From Pseudomonadota bacterium (lineage in GTDB: Bacteria > Pseudomonadota > Alphaproteobacteria > Rhizobiales > Xanthobacteraceae), in the NCBI GenBank assembly GCA_023435725.1, contig JAEYRD010000014.1, forward strand, positions 1-17,533: 17,533 nucleotides of DNA, read 5' to 3'. Position 1 is the stretch's first letter. The number at the start of each line of letters is the position of its first letter. A program made the translations under genes and the position numbers. Of the stretch, positions 8,098 through 14,103 are shown in pieces. The notes beneath the pieces are model-generated. The model did no database searches. It was given only the letters and a program-made list of their open reading frames with translations, and was not told the DNA's origin.

Positions 8098-8786
8098 TCA
8101 GCTGCCTGTGGCGGCCCCGACCAGTTCCGGAAGATCCGCGAGCGTCCGGATTCACGGTCCGACCGGCCCGCTCCGGTCGCTGTCCATACCGGTTGCACCA
8201 GACGACCTTCATGCCGAAGGCCGACGCCGCGTAGGCGTCCCACGAATTCGAGGAGAGAAAGCAAATCTGCTCCGGCGGGATCCCGAGCCGGTCGACCGCG
8301 TACCGATAGACAGCGGAGTCGGACTTGTACACGCCGACTTCCTCGACGGAGAGCACCGCGTCGAGCAATTCGTGGATGGCTGCATTCCGGACGGCCGCGT
8401 CGAGCATCGTGGGGGATCCGTTCGAAAGGATCGCCGTCTTGAGGCCGGCCGCCTTCAATCGTCCGAGAACGTCAGGCACCTCCGGAAAGGCCTCGAGCTT
8501 CAGATACAGTTCCATGAGGCGGCCGCGAAGGCCTGGTCGTCGATCTTCAACGTCTCCAGGCATAGTCCAAGGCGTCGCCCGTCACCTGCCAGAAGTCCGC
8601 GTGTCGTTGCTGTATCGTGCGCAACCAGGTGTATTGGAGTTGCTTATCGCGCCAGAGGACGGTCAGCTTGTCGATGTCCGCGCCGAGGATATCTCGGCAG
8701 CCCCGTGTCGCGGCGGCGAAGTCGAACAAGGTGCCGTAGGCTTCGAAGACGCAGGCCTTCACGTCGTGTTGAAGCATCAAAGTCAT
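8098..8786 (-). pseudogene. Haloacid dehalogenase type II-like gene, broken by three frameshifts
   Basis: Read on the minus strand from the ATG at 8786, the protein follows the L-2-haloacid dehalogenase pattern: VFEAYGTLFD near the start, a helical cap, LKAAGLKTAILSNGSP (Ser/Asn motif), VYKSDSAVYRYAVDRLG (Lys motif) and FLSSNSWDAYAASAFGMKVVWCNRYGQRPE. These pieces lie in different frames. One base seems missing near 8558-8561 (DYA to LETLKIDDQ), one near 8528-8532 (to RGRLMELYLKLEAFPEV), and one base is extra near 8144-8155 (to TLADLPELVGAATGS and stop). Corrected, the length is 229 residues, normal for the family. The catalytic nucleophile Asp of the usual FDAYGTL is Glu here, which would hamper catalysis even without the shifts. 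I infer a decayed gene, although sequencing errors could explain the shifts. Confidence 0.75.
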
Positions 8787-8853
8787 TTTCGTAGCTTCGT
8801 AGCGTTCCTAAGGGGTCTGGTCAGGTGCCTTGGACCGCCGTGATCTAGGAATG

Positions 8854-9075
8854 CTAGGCCTGCCTACAACAAGCCTCGGAGTCCTGGCGTGGCGGGCACG
8901 GAACCGTTCCGTAAGAGCAGAATACGCAGCAGTCGCCCTGCTTGGGCTTCAAGCGGACGCCGCAGTGCCTGCAGTCGTAGAAGAATTGGCAAGCGTCCGT
9001 CGGCATCCGCTCGGTCGACTCGTTGCCGCAGTTCGGGCACCGAATGGTGGAATTGAGGGGCATGTTCGAAGCCAT
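8854..9075 (-). CDS. Cys-rich GDCC-type mini-protein (73 residues)
   Basis: The product has eleven Cys in 73 residues: a zinc-ribbon-like pair CPNC (13/16), C29, CRHC (35/38), then GDCCVFCSYGTVPCPP (49, 50, 53, 60) and a final ECC-like pair as ACC (69/70). The GDCCVFCSYG signature is conserved in small proteins often found near metal-resistance or redox genes; I know of no proven function. It has no signal peptide, so it is probably cytosolic and binds Zn or another thiophilic metal. A second ATG at 9063 (MPLNSTIRCP) is an alternative start; neither has a strong Shine-Dalgarno. It begins 14 bases after the stop of the DUF6789-like gene and is likely in its operon. Confidence 0.8.
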   Translation of the reverse strand: MASNMPLNSTIRCPNCGNESTERMPTDACQFFYDCRHCGVRLKPKQGDCCVFCSYGTVPCPPRQDSEACCRQA

Positions 9076-9089
9076 ACGCGATCCGCGTC

Positions 9090-9548
9090 TCAAGCGCGAG
9101 TACCCTGCAGGGCACCGGTATCCTGCGGCCGTTCGAGCGCATAGACGGCGCCGAGAACGAAGCCGAAGACGACGTGCAGCATCAAGGTCATGCCCGGTGC
9201 CATCATCCCGAGATGGAATCCGAAGAGGCCGGCGCCGGCCATCGGCATCATCGCGACCATCATGACGAACCAGGCGCCGGCAGCGAACACGATGCCCTTC
9301 AGCCAGTGGTTCTCGCCGGGGAGGTTGGGATTCAGCCACGCGAACAGCGTGCCCCAGAGCACCGTTCCGATCATGAAGTGCATCGCCCAGCCGACCGTGG
9401 GCGGTGCCCCGAGCATATCGGCAATCATCTTGATCGGATTGAGCTCGGGCATTGCGCCCATCATCGCCTTCATCACCATGAGGGCGGAAAGAACGACGGT
9501 GGCAACGAAACCCGCCCCCAGTCCCTTCATCCAATTTCCTGTAGTCAT
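9090..9548 (-). CDS. DUF6789-like four-helix membrane protein
   Basis: The 152-residue inner-membrane protein starts at 9548 behind a strong Shine-Dalgarno (GGAGGAG). Four hydrophobic segments are visible: about 10-28 (GAGFVATVVLSALMVM), 54-71 (WAMHFMIGTVLWGTLFAW), 84-106 (rich in Met: FVMMVAMMPMAGAG) and 120-138 (LMLHVVFGFVLGAVYAL). The pattern matches what I know as DUF6789, of unknown function. Its unusual Met content (Met pairs in helices 1 and 3, MAPGMTLML) could allow soft-metal contacts, which is speculation. It is the first gene of the minus-strand operon, with a SigF-type promoter 47 bases upstream, back to back with the promoter of the plus-strand genes. Confidence 0.8.
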   Translation of the reverse strand: MTTGNWMKGLGAGFVATVVLSALMVMKAMMGAMPELNPIKMIADMLGAPPTVGWAMHFMIGTVLWGTLFAWLNPNLPGENHWLKGIVFAAGAWFVMMVAMMPMAGAGLFGFHLGMMAPGMTLMLHVVFGFVLGAVYALERPQDTGALQGTRA

Positions 9549-9594
9549 CGCATCTCCTCCATCTGTCCGTCGGCGACGGGCCGCCACTGAACCG

Positions 9595-9620
9595 TTCGAC
9601 GGGAGGGGCGGGATGGTTAC
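9595..9620 (-). promoter_or_regulatory. SigF-type ECF promoter (GTAACC-N16-CGAA) for the DUF6789-like operon
   Basis: Minus strand: GTAACC at 9620-9615 and CGAA at 9598-9595, with a 16-base spacer. It stands 47 bases before the ATG at 9548 and is divergent to the site at 9645-9669; the two GTAACC boxes are 24 bases apart. Confidence 0.78.
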
Positions 9621-9644
9621 GTCATGCTTTGCGCGCGACGACAG

Positions 9645-9669
9645 GTAACCTTTCGCCACATGCTGCGAA
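9645..9669 (+). promoter_or_regulatory. SigF-type ECF promoter (GTAACC-N15-CGAACC) for the unknown gene and tlpA-like gene
   Basis: GTAACC at 9645-9650 and CGAA at 9666-9669, with a 15-base spacer. Transcription should start near 9676, a few bases before the ATGs at 9688 and 9703. Confidence 0.72.
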
Positions 9670-9702
9670 CCGATCTGCAGGTATCGTATGGAAAGTCGAA
9701 GC

Positions 9703-10032
9703 ATGTTGCGCCACGTCCGGATCACGCATCGTGCAAGCGGCGAGGTCATCGCGGAGGGGCCGATCGGCCTCTTCGGAATCACGCCTTTCGAGGGTAACTA
9801 CTACATCGCGCGGAAGTACCTGAAGACTTCGCGGCTTAAGCCGAACTGGATTCCCGGGTTCTGCGTCTACAAGTTCCTGTACGTGTGGCTCGACCTCCGT
9901 CTTCCGGACGGAACCCGCGAACCGTCGATTGGATGGTTGTACTGGCTGCCCAATCCGCTGTTCTTTTTCACCGCGTTCCGACCGGCCGTCCCTCAGTCGT
10001 CGCCGGCGTTGTGGGTGCAGGAGATCGCTTGA
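9703..10032 (+). CDS. Conserved-looking protein of unknown function (109 residues)
   Basis: The protein begins MLRHVRITHRASGEVIAEGPIG and is rich in aromatic residues: NYYIARKYLKT, IPGFCVYKFLYVWLDLRLPDG, then GWLYWLPNPLFFFTAFRPAVP. No signal peptide or enzyme motif is recognisable. The Trp/Tyr/Phe-rich middle may be a small beta-barrel or a membrane-surface segment. The start at 9703 is preceded by GGAAAG at good spacing and suits the promoter at 9645-9669. An in-frame ATG at 9688 would add five residues. The stop overlaps the TTG start proposed for the next gene, so the two are probably coupled. Confidence 0.72.
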   Translation: MLRHVRITHRASGEVIAEGPIGLFGITPFEGNYYIARKYLKTSRLKPNWIPGFCVYKFLYVWLDLRLPDGTREPSIGWLYWLPNPLFFFTAFRPAVPQSSPALWVQEIA

Positions 10033-10655
10033 AGGCCGTCGGCACAGTTCCGAGCGCGGCCAGGATGCCGTCGCGCCGCACGGTCCTATTGCGCGCGTTG
10101 GCCGGCATGGCCGCCGGACTCTCGTCGGGCGAGGCGGCCGCAGTCGAAGACGACGTTCCCAGGTTCGAATCCGGACGCTACCAGTTCACTATCGTCCGTC
10201 CCGCTCAGCAATTGCCGCCGCTGCGGCTGTTTCGTCTCGAAGGCGGTATCACGGATCTCTCGGCGCTGCGCGGCAAGCCAATCCTTCTGAATTTCTGGGC
10301 ATCGTGGTGCGCTGCCTGTCGCATGGAGTTGCCGGCTCTCGACAGGCTGTATCGGGACGCCTGGCGCGGCAGAGTGCATGTCGCTGCTATTTCGGAAGAC
10401 CGCGGGCCGCGCGAAACGGTCGCGCGTTTCGTGAAGTCGCTCGATCTGAAGGCGCTCCCTATCTTTCTCGATCCCAACGGATACGTCGCGCACTCGGATG
10501 CCGACAACACCAAGAAGGCGCCGTTCGCGCTCTACGGCATGCCGATCACCTACGCGGTCTCGAGCTCGGGCGCGATCGTCGGCTACATGCCGGGCGACGC
10601 GGATTGGTCGTCCGCGGCGGCGGACGACCTCATCGCCTATCTGGGCAGAACGTAG
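10029..10655 (+). CDS. Exported TlpA/redoxin-like thioredoxin with possible Tat signal
   Basis: The product is a thiol:disulfide oxidoreductase of the TlpA/ResA type. Its active site WCAAC lies in LLNFWASWCAACRMELPALDRLY, followed by VAAISEDRG, and the cis-Pro loop is YGMPITYAV. The N-terminus has SRRTVLLRALAGMAAG, a twin-arginine-like motif before a hydrophobic stretch, so export is likely. Start choice: a TTG at 10029 overlaps the previous stop (TTGA) and has AGGAG at ideal spacing. The ATG at 10065 (MPSRRTVLL) would give 196 instead of 208 residues but has a poor ribosome site. The gene shares the SigF-type promoter at 9645. By family it reduces disulfides or copper-site cysteines in the periplasm; the electron donor may be the CcdA-like protein nearby. 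It converges with the peroxiredoxin gene 13 bases away. Confidence 0.85.
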   Translation: MKAVGTVPSAARMPSRRTVLLRALAGMAAGLSSGEAAAVEDDVPRFESGRYQFTIVRPAQQLPPLRLFRLEGGITDLSALRGKPILLNFWASWCAACRMELPALDRLYRDAWRGRVHVAAISEDRGPRETVARFVKSLDLKALPIFLDPNGYVAHSDADNTKKAPFALYGMPITYAVSSSGAIVGYMPGDADWSSAAADDLIAYLGRT

Positions 10656-10668
10656 GGGCCAGCGGCCG

Positions 10669-11229
10669 CTAAGCCGTCTTCCTGAGGTCCGCCACTTCGC
10701 CGCGAGCGGGATAGTTGTTCTTCACGACGAAATCGATCGCCGTCAGGATGTCGGAGAAATGCGGGCGCGCGAATGGCATCGTCTGAACGCTGCCGAAGTA
10801 GAGGGTGCCGTCCGGTCTCACCAGGTAGATGGCGGGCTCCGAAAAGAGCGCCGGCTCATCGACGCCGGCCGACGTCTTTCTGTGCCCCGACGATAAGTAC
10901 AGTCCCCAGCGGCGACCGACAGCAAGGTCGAGACCGTAACCGACACGTAGCCGCGATAGTCCCCACCCCTGCATCGTCTGTCCGGCACGCTCCTTGGAGT
11001 CCGTCGATATGGCCACGACGGAGACACCACGCTTTTCGAATTCGTCGAGCTTGGACTCGAGATCCTTCAACTGGCCCCTGCAAATCGGACAGTGGAGGCC
11101 GCGATAGAAGACGACGAGCGTGAAGTTAGGCGGCTTCTCCGACGCGAGATCGAATGAGCCGCTACCCGCGAGTTCGACGCGGAGCGGCGGGACGGTTTGG
11201 TTCGGAAAGAGAGGAACGAGATCCGTCAT
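10669..11229 (-). CDS. Peroxiredoxin-like protein (AhpC/TSA superfamily)
   Basis: This 186-residue thioredoxin-fold protein has LVVFYRGLHCPICRGQLKDLE, putting C47 (peroxidatic position) and C50 (CPIC) at the active site. Later segments GVSVVAISTDSKERA, PAIYLVRPDGTLYFGSVQTMPFARP and a DFVVKNNYPARG end are typical of the peroxiredoxin-like family. It should reduce peroxides with thiols. The start at 11229 has AAGGA about 8 bases upstream, and there is no signal peptide, so it is cytosolic. It stands opposite to its neighbours and has no GTAACC-N15/16-CGAA site of its own that I can find, so its control may differ. Confidence 0.87.
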   Translation of the reverse strand: MTDLVPLFPNQTVPPLRVELAGSGSFDLASEKPPNFTLVVFYRGLHCPICRGQLKDLESKLDEFEKRGVSVVAISTDSKERAGQTMQGWGLSRLRVGYGLDLAVGRRWGLYLSSGHRKTSAGVDEPALFSEPAIYLVRPDGTLYFGSVQTMPFARPHFSDILTAIDFVVKNNYPARGEVADLRKTA

Positions 11230-11317
11230 CGTGCTGGTCCTTTTCTGCGGAAGCTCTGCGGTCATGTGTAGAGCGCGCCGCGCCCGCGCGCACGTCCAAT
11301 ATTTTTCCGAGGTCCAC

Positions 11318-11342
11318 GTAACCATTCTCGGTTATCGGCGAA
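11318..11342 (+). promoter_or_regulatory. SigF-type ECF promoter (GTAACC-N15-CGAACC) for the thioredoxin-ccdA operon
   Basis: GTAACC at 11318-11323 and CGAA at 11339-11342 with a 15-base spacer, 44 bases before the thioredoxin ATG. Inside the spacer, GGTTAT (11330-11335) forms an imperfect inverted repeat with GTAACC. Confidence 0.72.
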
Positions 11343-11386
11343 CCGTGGCCTCGAGACGTCTCAGCATCCCACGGAGAGCCACCGTC

Positions 11387-11767
11387 ATGTCCTCGAGCTT
11401 CCTTCGTAAGGCCCTCGTTGTCGCCGCTGTCGTCGCGATGCCCTCGCTGGCGAACGCCGGGCAGCCTTTCGACGCCAAGGCCTTCCAGGCCGCGCAGGCC
11501 GCCGGCAAGTCCATCCTCGTGGACGTCAGCGCGCCCTGGTGTCCCACCTGCAAGCAGCAGAAGCCGATCGTGCAGGAGATCGAGAAGGAGCATCCGGATC
11601 TTGTCGTGTACGACGTCGACTTCGATACGGCAAAGGATGCGCTGCGCCAGTTTCGTGTCCAGTACCAGAGCACGCTGATTGTGTTCAAGGGGCCGAAGGA
11701 GGTCGCCCGCTCGACCGGCGAGACCGATCCAGCGCCATTGCGCGCCCTGGTGGCGAAGGCGTTCTGA
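11387..11767 (+). CDS. Exported thioredoxin with WCPTC active site
   Basis: The 126-residue protein has a Sec signal peptide (ALVVAAVVAMPSLANA, cleavage near residue 24) and a compact thioredoxin fold: ILVDVSAPWCPTCKQQKP (active-site C52/C55), YDVDFDTAKDALRQF, and YQSTLIVFKGPKEVARSTGETDP. The residue before the TLIVF strand is Ser where most thioredoxins have the cis-Pro. I have the impression that this QSTLIVFKG form recurs in the family. The start at 11387 has GGAGAG about 9 bases upstream. The CcdA-like gene begins two bases after its stop, so the pair probably forms a periplasmic reducing chain: CcdA passes electrons across the membrane to this protein. Confidence 0.88.
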   Translation: MSSSFLRKALVVAAVVAMPSLANAGQPFDAKAFQAAQAAGKSILVDVSAPWCPTCKQQKPIVQEIEKEHPDLVVYDVDFDTAKDALRQFRVQYQSTLIVFKGPKEVARSTGETDPAPLRALVAKAF

Positions 11768-11768
11768 G

Positions 11769-12488
11769 GTGTCCGCAAACCTCGCGCTGGGCTACGCCGC
11801 CGGCGCGCTGTCGACGCTCTCGCCGTGCGTGCTTCCCATTCTGCCGATCGTGCTGTTCGGCGCACTCGAGCGGCATCTGTGGGGTCCGGTCGCGCTCGCG
11901 ACGGGACTGGCAGCCTCGTTCGCCGGACTGGGGATCGCGCTCGCCTCGGTCGGCTTCAGCATTGGCATTGATCCCGAGACGCTACGGCTCGCCGTCGCGG
12001 CCCTGATGGGCGCTGCCGGCGTGGTCCTTCTGGTGCCGGCGCTGCAGGGCAAGGTGGCCTCCATGGCGTCTCCGATCGCCGGCAGGGGCCAAGTCGTGCT
12101 CGACCGGCTACAGCCGTCCGGTATCTGGGGGCAGTTCGCGCTGGGCGCCGTGCTCGGCCTGATCTGGTCGCCGTGCTCGGGGCCGACGCTCGGCGCCGCG
12201 ATCGGTCTCGCAACGCAAGGCGACGATCTCGGTCGGGCGGCGTCGACCATGGTGGCCTTCGCGCTCGGTGCGGCGACGCCGATCCTTCTGCTCGCTTACG
12301 GTTCGCGTCACGCGATCATGGCGCGGCGAGACTGGATGGCGCGCGCCTCCCGCATCGGCAAACCGCTCATGGGTGCCGCCTTCTTCGGCATCGGACTCTT
12401 CGTACTCACCGGTCTCGACAAGATCGTCGAGACATCCCTGACGAACGCCATGCCGGAATGGCTGGTGAACGTGACGACGCGTCTGTGA
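11769..12488 (+). CDS. CcdA/DsbD-beta-like transmembrane electron carrier
   Basis: The 239-residue polytopic membrane protein starts at GTG 11769, directly behind the thioredoxin gene. Six hydrophobic helices are visible. Redox Cys occur in the family motifs LSPCVLP (C20, helix 1) and WSPCSGPT (C136, helix 4), arranged as in the pseudo-symmetric CcdA/DsbD core. This family moves electrons from cytosolic thioredoxin to periplasmic thioredoxin-like partners. Gene order points to the exported WCPTC thioredoxin as partner, and perhaps to the TlpA-like one. The final segment NAMPEWLVNVTTRL is a short tail. The NPC-repeat peptide gene follows 33 bases later in the same operon. Confidence 0.9.
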   Translation: MSANLALGYAAGALSTLSPCVLPILPIVLFGALERHLWGPVALATGLAASFAGLGIALASVGFSIGIDPETLRLAVAALMGAAGVVLLVPALQGKVASMASPIAGRGQVVLDRLQPSGIWGQFALGAVLGLIWSPCSGPTLGAAIGLATQGDDLGRAASTMVAFALGAATPILLLAYGSRHAIMARRDWMARASRIGKPLMGAAFFGIGLFVLTGLDKIVETSLTNAMPEWLVNVTTRL

Positions 12489-12521
12489 CGCCCGTCGATT
12501 TTCAACCCGAGGAGAAGACGT

Positions 12522-12728
12522 ATGCCAACACTGAAGAAGACGCTACAGACCCTGGGATCGATCGCCGCCGTCGCCGGCATGATCGCGGCGACGCCGGTCC
12601 CGGCGGCGGCCCAGGGCTCGAACCCCTGCGCTCCCAAGACGAAGGCGTCCAATCCCTGCGGGCCGAAGGCCAAGAAGGCTGCTAACCCGTGCGCGGCAAA
12701 GGGAAACCCCTGCGCCGCCAAAAAGTAA
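12522..12728 (+). CDS. Exported four-Cys NPC-repeat peptide
   Basis: This 68-residue peptide starts behind a strong Shine-Dalgarno (GAGGAG). A Sec signal peptide (GSIAAVAGMIAATPVPAAAQ) should be cut near residue 30. The mature part, about 38 residues, consists of four Asn-Pro-Cys units (C36, C46, C57, C64) separated by Lys/Ala/Gly-rich linkers: NPCAPK, NPCGPK, NPCAAK, NPCAAK. There is no other fold signal. Four regularly spaced Cys in a flexible basic peptide suggest soft-metal binding in the periplasm. The adjacent exported thioredoxin and CcdA could keep the thiols reduced. It is not a DUF2282 bufferin, although it has the same size class and Cys number. No function is known to me. Confidence 0.8.
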   Translation: MPTLKKTLQTLGSIAAVAGMIAATPVPAAAQGSNPCAPKTKASNPCGPKAKKAANPCAAKGNPCAAKK

Positions 12729-12840
12729 CGAAAGCTGGTTCGTAGACGTATCTCCTTCAGCGATGTTGCGAGATGGAGGAGACGGCGGGCATCCCGATGA
12801 CGCCGTCTCCGGCCATTCCTGTTCAGGATTGACGGACGAC

Positions 12841-13581
12841 ATGATCGATCAGAGTGCAATGGTAACTTCTGCTGACGACGCGCTGACGATTTCGCCGGAG
12901 ATGCTGTCGCGCATGGCGACGGCCGCGGAGACCGTCGTCGACTGCATGCGCGAGTTTCACGAAAGCGGGAGCAACCTGGTCGTGGAGGCGCTGCACGGCA
13001 CCGAGGAGTTCGTCGAGTGGGAACACTATCCACCCGACGACGTGCGGGACCCGAACACGCACGCGCAATTCTTCTTTCACGCGCATGCTCCGGACGACCG
13101 GGAACGGCCCGACTATGCCCACTTCCACGCGTTTATGGGCGCCAGGGGAATGCCGTCTGGCGTCCGTCCAGCGGAGCCCGACGGTTACAGCTCGCGATCC
13201 GCAGAAGATGGCGATGCGATGTCCCATCTCGTCGCGATCTCGATGACGCCGACGGGCATGCCGGAGCGACTGTTCACCACGAACCGCTGGGTGACGGCGG
13301 AGACGTGGTACCGCGCGCCGGACGTGATCGCAATGCTCGACGCATTCGCCGTTGGTGGGGCGCGACCCCTCGACCGCTGGATCACTTCGATGTTGGTCCT
13401 GTTCAGGCCGCAGATCGAGCGGCTTCTCCACGAACGCGACGCCGCGGTCGATCGTTGGCGTGCGGCGCATCCCGACTGCGACGTCTTCGAGGATCGGCGT
13501 CTCGAAATCACGTCGTCAATAGACATCTCGCTTGAGGCCCACATCGCGTGGCTCGATGCAAGATTGGAAGGAGGCGCATAA
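12841..13581 (+). CDS. His-rich conserved protein of unknown function (possibly DUF6969 family)
   Basis: The product is 246 residues, has no signal peptide, and should be cytosolic. Conserved-looking segments are WEHYPPDDV (60-68), QFFFHAHAP (76-84), YAHFHAFMG (92-100), MSHLVAISMTPTG (127-139) and RLFTTNRWVTAETWY (143-157), then a helical C-terminus. The His cluster (H62, H80, H82, H94, H96, H129) could bind a metal. The pattern fits what I recall as DUF6969, but I am not certain. The ATG at 12841 is chosen because the upstream extension to 12763 is not conserved-looking; its ribosome site is weak. It lies 112 bases after the NPC peptide gene and has no promoter motif of its own, so it is probably read from the thioredoxin operon. 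Confidence 0.78.
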   Translation: MIDQSAMVTSADDALTISPEMLSRMATAAETVVDCMREFHESGSNLVVEALHGTEEFVEWEHYPPDDVRDPNTHAQFFFHAHAPDDRERPDYAHFHAFMGARGMPSGVRPAEPDGYSSRSAEDGDAMSHLVAISMTPTGMPERLFTTNRWVTAETWYRAPDVIAMLDAFAVGGARPLDRWITSMLVLFRPQIERLLHERDAAVDRWRAAHPDCDVFEDRRLEITSSIDISLEAHIAWLDARLEGGA

Positions 13582-13604
13582 CGCCGCGCGCACATTCGCA
13601 AGGG

Positions 13605-13630
13605 GTAACCTTTTCGGACGATGCGGCGAA
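13605..13630 (+). promoter_or_regulatory. SigF-type ECF promoter (GTAACC-N16-CGAA) for the bufferin operon
   Basis: GTAACC at 13605-13610, a 16-base spacer starting TTTT, and CGAA at 13627-13630. This is an exact match to the motif known for Caulobacter SigF, 83 bases before the bufA ATG. As sigF is in the operon, it implies autoregulation. Confidence 0.85.
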
Positions 13631-13712
13631 CAGCGGTACAGACGGGAAGAGCAGCCCGTCGGACCAGCGACCATGCACTTCGCAAAGTCGCCCCGAACCT
13701 GGAGGAACTCCA

Positions 13713-14054
13713 ATGTCCAATCGCACGCTCAATGCAATGATCGCCGGCGCATTCGCCGTTGCCGTCGGAACGCTCGCCGCCACGTCCGCCACCGCGCAAA
13801 GCAAGGCCGACATGGAAAAGATGATGAAGGAGAAGCAGGCTCAGACCATGAAGGCGATGGAGGGCGGCAAGATGGAGAAGTGCTTCGGCGTGGCCCTCAA
13901 GGGCCAAAACGACTGCTACGCCGGAGCCGGCACGACCTGCGCCGGCACCAGCACCATCGACTATCAGGGCAACGCGTTCAAGCTCGAGCCCAAGGGCACC
14001 TGCACGACCATGAACACGCCGAAGGGCGCTGGAAGCCTCACCCCGAAAGCCTAA
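13713..14054 (+). CDS. bufA: Bufferin precursor BufA (DUF2282)
   Basis: The 113-residue precursor starts behind a perfect GGAGGA site. The signal peptide (AMIAGAFAVAVGTLAATSATA) should be cut near residue 28. A Lys/Met/Glu-rich helix (residues 31-55) precedes the family core KCFGVALKGQNDC, then TTCAGTSTIDYQG and LEPKGTC, giving the four conserved Cys C57, C68, C76 and C97. By family, bufferins are ribosomally made peptides. BufB/BufC convert some of their Cys residues to thiooxazole-type groups. The product is exported and binds copper, protecting the cell. The gene heads the operon with bufB and bufC, behind a SigF-type promoter, and a strong hairpin follows its stop. The Lys-rich C-terminal tail after C97 is longer than I would expect. 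Confidence 0.9.
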   Translation: MSNRTLNAMIAGAFAVAVGTLAATSATAQSKADMEKMMKEKQAQTMKAMEGGKMEKCFGVALKGQNDCYAGAGTTCAGTSTIDYQGNAFKLEPKGTCTTMNTPKGAGSLTPKA

Positions 14055-14062
14055 AGAATCCC

Positions 14063-14085
14063 GGGCGGGCCGCGGCGGCCCGCCC
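14063..14085 (+). terminator. Intercistronic GC hairpin between bufA and bufB (attenuator-like)
   Basis: GGGCGGGCC (14063-14071) pairs perfectly with GGCCCGCCC (14077-14085) around a five-base loop, only 8 bases after the bufA stop. No T tract follows, so it is more likely a partial terminator or a 3' stabiliser that keeps bufA mRNA in excess over the downstream enzymes. Confidence 0.6.
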
Positions 14086-14103
14086 TCCATCCTCGAGATC
14101 GTC

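Noticed and set aside
7277..8563. One continuous minus-strand frame joining the dehalogenase middle part and the secreted protein as a fusion
   Set aside because: The junction encodes Arg/Gly-rich non-conserved sequence, the dehalogenase C-terminus continues in another frame, and a signal peptide and promoter mark a separate start at 7939.
7823..8794. Long plus-strand frame opposite the dehalogenase-like and secreted-protein genes
   Set aside because: The minus strand carries recognisable family motifs and a signal peptide over the same bases; the plus product is Arg/Ser-rich shadow sequence.
10936..10941. GTAACC within the peroxiredoxin gene, and GGTTAC at 13183-13188
   Set aside because: Neither has the second box at the right distance; both are in coding sequence.
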